The notes beneath the pieces are model-generated. The model was not told where the DNA came from, searched no databases, and saw only the letters and a program-made list of their open reading frames with translations. A stretch of DNA of 64,000 nucleotides from Bacteriovorax stolpii (GTDB taxonomy: Bacteria > Bdellovibrionota > UBA2428): assembly GCA_945881775.1 (NCBI GenBank), contig CAMCVE010000003.1, positions 62,001 through 126,000 on the forward strand. Reading direction: 5' to 3'. The first letter of the stretch is position 1; each line of letters opens with the position of its first letter. Shown one piece after another: positions 59,150-64,000 of the stretch. Position numbers and translations under genes: made by a program.

Positions 59150-61063
59150 ATGATTGGTCAAGGCGAAACCCTCAAACATCTTCAGCCCCGTTTCCCATTT
59201 CTTTTCTACGCCATCGCTCTGGGCTTCGGTCTCATCAGCCTGCGTCTGGTAAAGCTTCAGCTCTTTGATGGAGGTCGCTACCGAGCGTTTTCAGATCGAA
59301 ATTCTCTACGTAAAGACAAACTTCCAGGCCCGCGGGGTCTTGTCTTCGATCGTTTTGGTCGACTTCTCGTCGATAATCGCTTGCAGCTAGACGTGGTCAT
59401 CACGCCACAGTTTGTTCGTGAGCCTGAGAAAGTCATCAACTATCTGGCGTCGATGGCTGGAGTGAAGGGCGAGAAGCTCTACAAGCTCTACAAAGACAAA
59501 ACTCGAGGAGCTCCTCGATTCCAAGCGATCACCCTGATCCCCAACGCCAGCTGGACTGTGATCGCGCAAATTGAATCCTCCAAAGACGGTCTCTCGGGTG
59601 TCGATGTCGAACCCCGCCTCATGCGCACCTATTTGCAAAAGGAAATGGGCGCTCAAGTCTTCGGCTATCTCGGCGAGGTCAACAAGCGCGACATTGAGAA
59701 GCAAGCCAAACAAGGCGTGACCTACGAGTCGGGAGATCTCATCGGCCGTGGCGGCATCGAGAAGCAGTGGGAGCAGTATCTGCGCGGCAACGATGGCGTG
59801 AAATTTGTCGTTGTCGACGCACACGGACACCGCGTTGCCCAACAACGCGAGAATGACACCAGCGTGGCGGGACTGCTCTACCAGGACGTGGCACCAAGAG
59901 CTGGACATAATCTTGTACTCACGCTCGATAGCGATCTCCAGAAAGCCGCCTGGGATGCGATGGAAGGAAAAATGGGAGCGACCGTTGCTCTTGATCCCAG
60001 GACTGGAGAGGTCCTTGCGATGGTTTCGAAACCTAGCTTCGACGCCACTCAACTCAACGTTTCCGACTCCACGATTTGGCAAGGCCTCTTCAAAAACCCT
60101 TACGGCCCTCTTCGCAACAAAGCCATTCAGGATCATTACGCTCCCGGCTCGACTTTCAAGCCGTTCACGATCCTCGCTGCGCTCGAGAACAATATCATCA
60201 CCCGGGAAACTGTCTTGAGCTGTCCTGCAACAATCCGTTTCGGAAATCGCTCATGGCACGAACACAATAAAGGGGGCTTCGGTCGTATCGCGGCCGTCGA
60301 AGCGCTCATGCGAAGCTCGAACGTCTTTTTGTGGCAGCTCGCCATGAAACTCGACGTGAACGCCATCGCCTCGGTTGCAACTGATTTCGGTTTGGGGAGC
60401 CGTACGGGAATCGATCTTCCGGGAGAGGTTCCTGGCCTCATCCCCACACAAGAATGGAAGAAGCGGACCTTCCGGGACGAGTGGTATCAAGGCGAAACTC
60501 TCAGCGTCGCGATTGGCCAAGGTGCCACGGTCGTTACTCCCCTTCAGTTGGCTCTTTCGTATGCGACCATCGCAAACGGAGGCCTGGTCTTTCAGCCCTA
60601 TATCGTCTCAAAGATCACCGATTCCGACGGCGCAATGCTCAAGGAATTCAAACCAAAGCTCATTAAGAAACGTGAATCCGCCGCGAAACATCTTGAGACA
60701 ATCACTCAAGGACTCCATGACGTCGTGAACAAGCCGGGTGGAACAGCTTATTGGTTCGGTCGGCTTGAAGAAGTTGAAATTGCGGGTAAGAGCGGAACTT
60801 CTCAAGTCTTCTCCCAGGACGCACGAGAGCTCTTCATTCCCTGCCAACAAAAAGCTTTCGCGCGCCGGAACAACGCCTGGTTTGTGGCGTTTGCACCTTA
60901 TGACAACCCCGAGATCGTGGTGGCGAGTTTCGGCATGCACGAATGTGGAGGAAGTGTGGCAGCGTCTCCCGTCGTCAAAGCTGTCATTAAAAAATTCTGG
61001 GAGAAGAAGAAGGCCCGCGAAAGCCTCCAAGGACCTCAACCCGCGTCGGCACCGATCAGGTAG
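59150..61063 (+). CDS. mrdA: Penicillin-binding protein 2 (rod-shape transpeptidase)
   Basis: PBP2 cross-links peptidoglycan in lateral wall growth. The 637-residue protein has a membrane segment (about 16-36), a dimerisation domain (about 45-230) and a transpeptidase domain with active-site Ser334 in GSTFK (334-337 SxxK), SSN 389-391 and KSGT 547-550. It is the last gene of the mreC-mreD-mrdA unit; rodA is not adjacent. Its end overlaps the convergent hslO gene by 28 bases. Confidence 0.96.
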   Translation: MIGQGETLKHLQPRFPFLFYAIALGFGLISLRLVKLQLFDGGRYRAFSDRNSLRKDKLPGPRGLVFDRFGRLLVDNRLQLDVVITPQFVREPEKVINYLASMAGVKGEKLYKLYKDKTRGAPRFQAITLIPNASWTVIAQIESSKDGLSGVDVEPRLMRTYLQKEMGAQVFGYLGEVNKRDIEKQAKQGVTYESGDLIGRGGIEKQWEQYLRGNDGVKFVVVDAHGHRVAQQRENDTSVAGLLYQDVAPRAGHNLVLTLDSDLQKAAWDAMEGKMGATVALDPRTGEVLAMVSKPSFDATQLNVSDSTIWQGLFKNPYGPLRNKAIQDHYAPGSTFKPFTILAALENNIITRETVLSCPATIRFGNRSWHEHNKGGFGRIAAVEALMRSSNVFLWQLAMKLDVNAIASVATDFGLGSRTGIDLPGEVPGLIPTQEWKKRTFRDEWYQGETLSVAIGQGATVVTPLQLALSYATIANGGLVFQPYIVSKITDSDGAMLKEFKPKLIKKRESAAKHLETITQGLHDVVNKPGGTAYWFGRLEEVEIAGKSGTSQVFSQDARELFIPCQQKAFARRNNAWFVAFAPYDNPEIVVASFGMHECGGSVAASPVVKAVIKKFWEKKKARESLQGPQPASAPIR

Positions 61064-61959
61064 CTTCGCCCACAGTACTCGCAGGTCAGATCAATAGGCT
61101 TTGTGCTCTCCGCATCGGGAGCGAGGTCCTTTCGATCTCGCGGCGACAACAAGGCCAAGGCTCGCTTGGCTCGTTCCTCAGAACACGTGCAATAAATCTC
61201 CAGAGTCATGGGCCTTTCATACTGAGGCTTTGATCCAACCGTGAGCAGGTGAATCATAAAACGAAGAGCCTCTTCAGAGTCCGCGGGGATCGCCCACTCA
61301 GAGAGGGGACCCATGACTTTCATCCGTTGGTGCCAGAGTTGAAGAAAAGCTTCCTTCTTCTTCTCGTCGTTCTGAGGCAACACGTGAACGAGATAGCCGG
61401 CTGCTTGCGTGACCTTGAAAGGTCGCTCTTCTCCTCGCGCTTCAGCTTCAAGATCACGTTCAATTTTCACGTTAAGTCGCATGCCACAGCTGCGCTGCTC
61501 GGAATCCTGAAGATATGAGACAAGATCTTCCGCAACCGATCCGCGCGCTTCGACCAAACCCGTGGTCGTCACACCGCCCGGCTTCGATCGACGAACCTGC
61601 AAAAGTCCTTCCCCGAGCCCTTCGCTAAAATCAAAAATCTCAGCTTGTGGCTCTTGGATCGTGCCTCGCAAACGACCCGTCCCTAGCGAATCAGCGTAGA
61701 GGTTTCCAAAGGAACCTGGAGTATGCCATTGGAGTTCGATCTTTTCGTCGTCGGTGGCGTCGCTCATGGCCTGCAACAAAGTCACACCCAAGAGGGCTTG
61801 TCCCAGATGCCTGAGCGAAGCGGGGAACGCCTTCAAACGACGACCCAGCTCTGAAACCAATTCGCGCGCTTCTACGGCCACGATAACCGCAGAATGGTCC
61901 TCGGAGAGGGCCTTGACCGAGGCCCCCAAACGGCGGCCCTGTATGTCGAGCGTTTCCAC
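61036..61959 (-). CDS. hslO: Redox-regulated chaperone Hsp33
   Basis: This 307-residue holdase is activated by oxidation. The zinc-binding Cys set is at the C-terminus: YCTC (about 261-264) and CEYC (about 295-298). The GFGxLY-like region SFGNLYADSL and RGSVAEDL fit the family. It is convergent with mrdA. Confidence 0.93.
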   Translation of the reverse strand: METLDIQGRRLGASVKALSEDHSAVIVAVEARELVSELGRRLKAFPASLRHLGQALLGVTLLQAMSDATDDEKIELQWHTPGSFGNLYADSLGTGRLRGTIQEPQAEIFDFSEGLGEGLLQVRRSKPGGVTTTGLVEARGSVAEDLVSYLQDSEQRSCGMRLNVKIERDLEAEARGEERPFKVTQAAGYLVHVLPQNDEKKKEAFLQLWHQRMKVMGPLSEWAIPADSEEALRFMIHLLTVGSKPQYERPMTLEIYCTCSEERAKRALALLSPRDRKDLAPDAESTKPIDLTCEYCGRSYLIGADAG

Positions 61960-61977
61960 GCTGGAGCTCCCAAATTC

Positions 61978-62298
61978 TTAGAGGGCTTTAGCGAGGAGTT
62001 CTTCGATCACTTCGCGGGGTTGATTTCCAACCACCTGATCGAGCATCTTGCCATTCTTGAAAAGGATGAGAGTCGGGATTCCGCGAATACCAAAACGAGC
62101 AGGCACCTCGCGGTTTGAATCGACGTCCATCTTGGCGAACTTAATTTTCCCCGTGTAAGAGGCCGACATTTCTTCGAGTTTGGGACTCAGCGCCTTGCAG
62201 GGTCCACACCAAGTGGCCCAGAAATCAACCAGTACAGGCTGAGAGGATTGTAGAACTTCAGTTTCGAAGGTGGTATCACTGATTTCGGTTAACGCCAT
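61978..62298 (-). CDS. trxA: Thioredoxin
   Basis: This 106-residue thioredoxin has the active site WCGPCK (about 30-35), the cis-Pro in GIPTLILF and LVDFWATW. ATG at 62298 with GGAAG upstream gives the normal length; an in-frame ATG 13 codons earlier is less likely. It follows hslO on the same strand by 19 bases, a natural redox pair. Confidence 0.96.
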   Translation of the reverse strand: MALTEISDTTFETEVLQSSQPVLVDFWATWCGPCKALSPKLEEMSASYTGKIKFAKMDVDSNREVPARFGIRGIPTLILFKNGKMLDQVVGNQPREVIEELLAKAL

Positions 62299-62323
62299 AC
62301 TTCCGACAGGTATAAAACGAATT

Positions 62324-63187
62324 ATGAATCGCGACAAGCCAAGTCCAGGTCATGAGCAAAGGCCACCGGAGTTCTCTGCTCCCGCTAACGCGGGGCAGGG
62401 TTCGCGTGGATTCCGCGCCATCTTGCTCGCGCTTCTGATCCCATTCGTTCTCGACATTTGGGACGGGGGTATCCTGCTCACGAGTGTCCTTGGAGCTGCC
62501 CTCTGGGGACTGCTTATCACGCTCAGTATTGCCGTTCCTCGCACGCAGGACCCCAAACTTCGCAAGATCTTTGTTCGCGCCCACGCATTTGCGTGGGGCC
62601 TCTGGCTCGCTGCCTGGTGTGTGAGCATGGTCGTTCACTACGGAAGCTTCAACCCTGACGCCATCCTGCTTTCGCCTCTATCTCGCACGTGGCTCATCCG
62701 GATCCATGCGTTCTTGCTCGCAGGTGCCTCGGGCCTAGTTCTCCTTTTTGGTAGCAGCTCCCTGGCAGGCATCGTGCAAATGAATCGCCTCCGAAGCTCC
62801 TCCTGGAAACGTCGTTCTAGCAGCACATGGCAACTTCCATCGCTCGAGAGTTTGGCTCGGGTGTCTTCGTCTTCGGTCTTTTGGGCCTTTACCGCCTGGG
62901 GCGTGGGTCTCGCTCTTGCCACACTCACTCTCATCGTTTCTCTGGAGTCGCATTCGCAGCTGCGAGGTCTGATGAGCTTGGCCGCTGACCCGCAAATCCT
63001 GCTCACTGGATTTCTGTGGTTGCTCCTGGGAGTGGCGTTTGCGATTCAAAACCGCAATCGCATGGCCTCCCAGCAACGGGCCTACTGGCTGGCCTCGATC
63101 GCGGGACTTTTCTGGTGCTTCCTTGCACTGCAGGCCTGGCTCCGCGCCTCGAGTTTTCACGAGCCTCTCAGGTGGTTCCTCAAATGA
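62324..63187 (+). CDS. CcsA/HemX-like membrane protein
   Basis: This 287-residue protein has about eight hydrophobic segments and the position of HemX: directly before hemA with ATGA overlap. HemX-type proteins control GluTR stability or help cytochrome c assembly in other bacteria. The Trp-rich CcsA haem motif (W-G-x-x-W-x-W-D) is not visible, so HemX-like is the safer name. The start at 62324 is preferred; a longer frame would run into trxA upstream on the other strand. Confidence 0.8.
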   Translation: MNRDKPSPGHEQRPPEFSAPANAGQGSRGFRAILLALLIPFVLDIWDGGILLTSVLGAALWGLLITLSIAVPRTQDPKLRKIFVRAHAFAWGLWLAAWCVSMVVHYGSFNPDAILLSPLSRTWLIRIHAFLLAGASGLVLLFGSSSLAGIVQMNRLRSSSWKRRSSSTWQLPSLESLARVSSSSVFWAFTAWGVGLALATLTLIVSLESHSQLRGLMSLAADPQILLTGFLWLLLGVAFAIQNRNRMASQQRAYWLASIAGLFWCFLALQAWLRASSFHEPLRWFLK

Positions 63188-64000
63188 ACCGCGAGATAGA
63201 TTCTCTGGTCTGTCTCTCCTTGAGCAGCAAGAGCAACTTTGCCGCCTCAGAACGAGAACAAGCTAGCGTCCCCGCAGATCCGAAGCTTCGGAACTCAATT
63301 TTTCGTAGCTGGCTAGCAGAATTTCGAGCGCGTTCGGGTGACGACGTCTCCTTGGTCTATCTTGCCACCTGTCACCGCATTGAGTTCTACACCTACGGCA
63401 TCGCCACCGAAGAACTCCTCGCAAGATGGACCGAGCTTTGTGGGCAAAGCGTCCTCAAGGCCGATCAAATGAGTGGGCTAGATGCCTACGAGCATCTTCT
63501 GAGGGTCACCTCGAGTCTTGCCAGCGAAGTCCTCGGCGAAACTCAGATCACAGGCCAAATCCGCAAAGCCTTCGAAGAAGCCAAATCCCAGGGCTGGCTC
63601 AAGGGCCCTCTTCAGCGAGTGTTCGACGAAGCGCTTCGTGTGACAAAGCGAGTTCGCGCTGAAACAAAAATCGGTACAGGCACCGTGAGCGTCGCTCACG
63701 TGGCCATTGACGGTGTGCTCGACGTCTTCGAAGGCCTCGCTGGTAAACCTGTGCTCGTGGTTGGAGCCGGAAGTATGGCCGATCAGGCAATCCAACGTCT
63801 CATGAAAGTTGGGGCAGGGAGTCTGACTTGGGTCAACAGGACTCGTGAAAGACTGCTCAACAATCCCCTTTCTTCCTACTGCCAAGTTGTGGACTTCCAA
63901 GAGCTTCCAAGGCTTGCTTGGGAACATGCCGTCATCGTCCTTGCCACTTCTTCTGAATCTCCGATACTCCTCCTCGACGAGGTCCGGAATGCCAAAAAGC
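63184..64000 (+). CDS. hemA: Glutamyl-tRNA reductase, 3' end outside window
   Basis: GluTR makes glutamate-1-semialdehyde, the first step of tetrapyrrole synthesis. The first 272 residues are seen. The catalytic Cys63 is in ATCHRIEFY, where the usual Asn after Cys is His. SEVLGETQITGQIRKAF and the NADP motif VVGAGSMA follow. The ATG overlaps the previous stop. The frame is open to the right edge. Confidence 0.93.
   Translation, partial: MNREIDSLVCLSLSSKSNFAASEREQASVPADPKLRNSIFRSWLAEFRARSGDDVSLVYLATCHRIEFYTYGIATEELLARWTELCGQSVLKADQMSGLDAYEHLLRVTSSLASEVLGETQITGQIRKAFEEAKSQGWLKGPLQRVFDEALRVTKRVRAETKIGTGTVSVAHVAIDGVLDVFEGLAGKPVLVVGAGSMADQAIQRLMKVGAGSLTWVNRTRERLLNNPLSSYCQVVDFQELPRLAWEHAVIVLATSSESPILLLDEVRNAKK

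Noticed and set aside
63184-64000. Loss of GluTR activity from His in place of Asn after the catalytic Cys
   Set aside because: The Cys itself and the remaining motifs are intact; the neighbouring residue varies between families.

Overview
The window looks like chromosomal DNA of a Gram-negative, respiring bacterium of moderate GC content. The Kdo (LPS) genes kdsD-kdsB-kdsA, two outer-membrane or lipoprotein candidates and MreC/MreD/PBP2 point to a rod-shaped diderm. Oxygen-dependent HemF, a periplasmic cytochrome c and a CcsA/HemX-like protein next to hemA point to aerobic respiration. Gene content and layout (PpiD, a lipoprotein DsbA fused to a SurA-like part, RicT beside tmk-holB-tatD, many short secreted proteins of unknown function) recall Bdellovibrionota/Oligoflexia. 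That placement is an inference; no 16S rRNA is present. No prophage, transposon, CRISPR array or rRNA was seen. Apart from one stand-alone tyrosine recombinase, the window reads as core genome.

Layout. 1-8.4 kb: a repeat-containing secreted-type protein cut by the left edge, an EEP-family nuclease, a tyrosine recombinase, an M32 carboxypeptidase and a metallo-beta-lactamase-fold hydrolase. 8.4-12.2 kb: polA, a secreted protein and tRNA-Leu(UAA), which is followed by a duplicated hairpin element. 12.5-15.7 kb: a BON-domain/glycine-zipper stress pair behind a sigma-54-like promoter, a secreted beta-helix protein and an RRM protein. 15.7-19.7 kb: a solitary CpaF-type ATPase, polyprenyl diphosphate synthase and UbiA prenyltransferase (quinone side chain), and an SDR without its catalytic tyrosine. 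19.8-21.9 kb (minus strand): a bufferin locus ordered bufB-bufC-bufA2. 22-27.6 kb: ung, cytochrome c, hemF, a secreted HMA protein, an FKBP and a TetR/hydrolase/methyltransferase operon.

27.8-34.9 kb is a tightly overlapped run of ten genes: a DUF2520 protein (probable PanG-type ketopantoate reductase), panB, panC, coaX and panD, leading without a gap into a Zrg-like metal-uptake set (DUF3299, DUF2796/ZrgA, ABC ATPase, FtsX-type permease, small membrane protein). 35-41 kb: a DsbA-like lipoprotein, then tmk-holB-ricT-tatD and an RmlD-like reductase. 41-47.4 kb: a beta-barrel candidate, a response regulator coupled to birA, small secreted proteins and trmL. The 340-base gap at 42.7-43.05 kb holds a palindrome and a candidate structured RNA. 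47.5-48.7 kb: rplM-rpsI on the minus strand, with a lysine-rich extension of about 103 residues on L13. 49.3-55.5 kb: fatty-acid beta-oxidation genes running directly into kdsD-kdsB-kdsA. 56-64 kb: ppiD, mreC-mreD-mrdA behind a 16-bp inverted repeat, hslO, trxA, a ccsA/hemX-like gene and hemA, cut by the right edge.

The strongest candidates for less-described biology are the bufferin operon with its altered gene order and 119-nt overlap, the pan/zrg superoperon with DUF2520 in the ketopantoate reductase slot, the histone-H1-like extension on L13, the structured RNA candidate at 42,853-42,972, the hairpin repeat that starts in the tRNA-Leu CCA end, and a KdsA with Asp where known enzymes have Cys or Asn.
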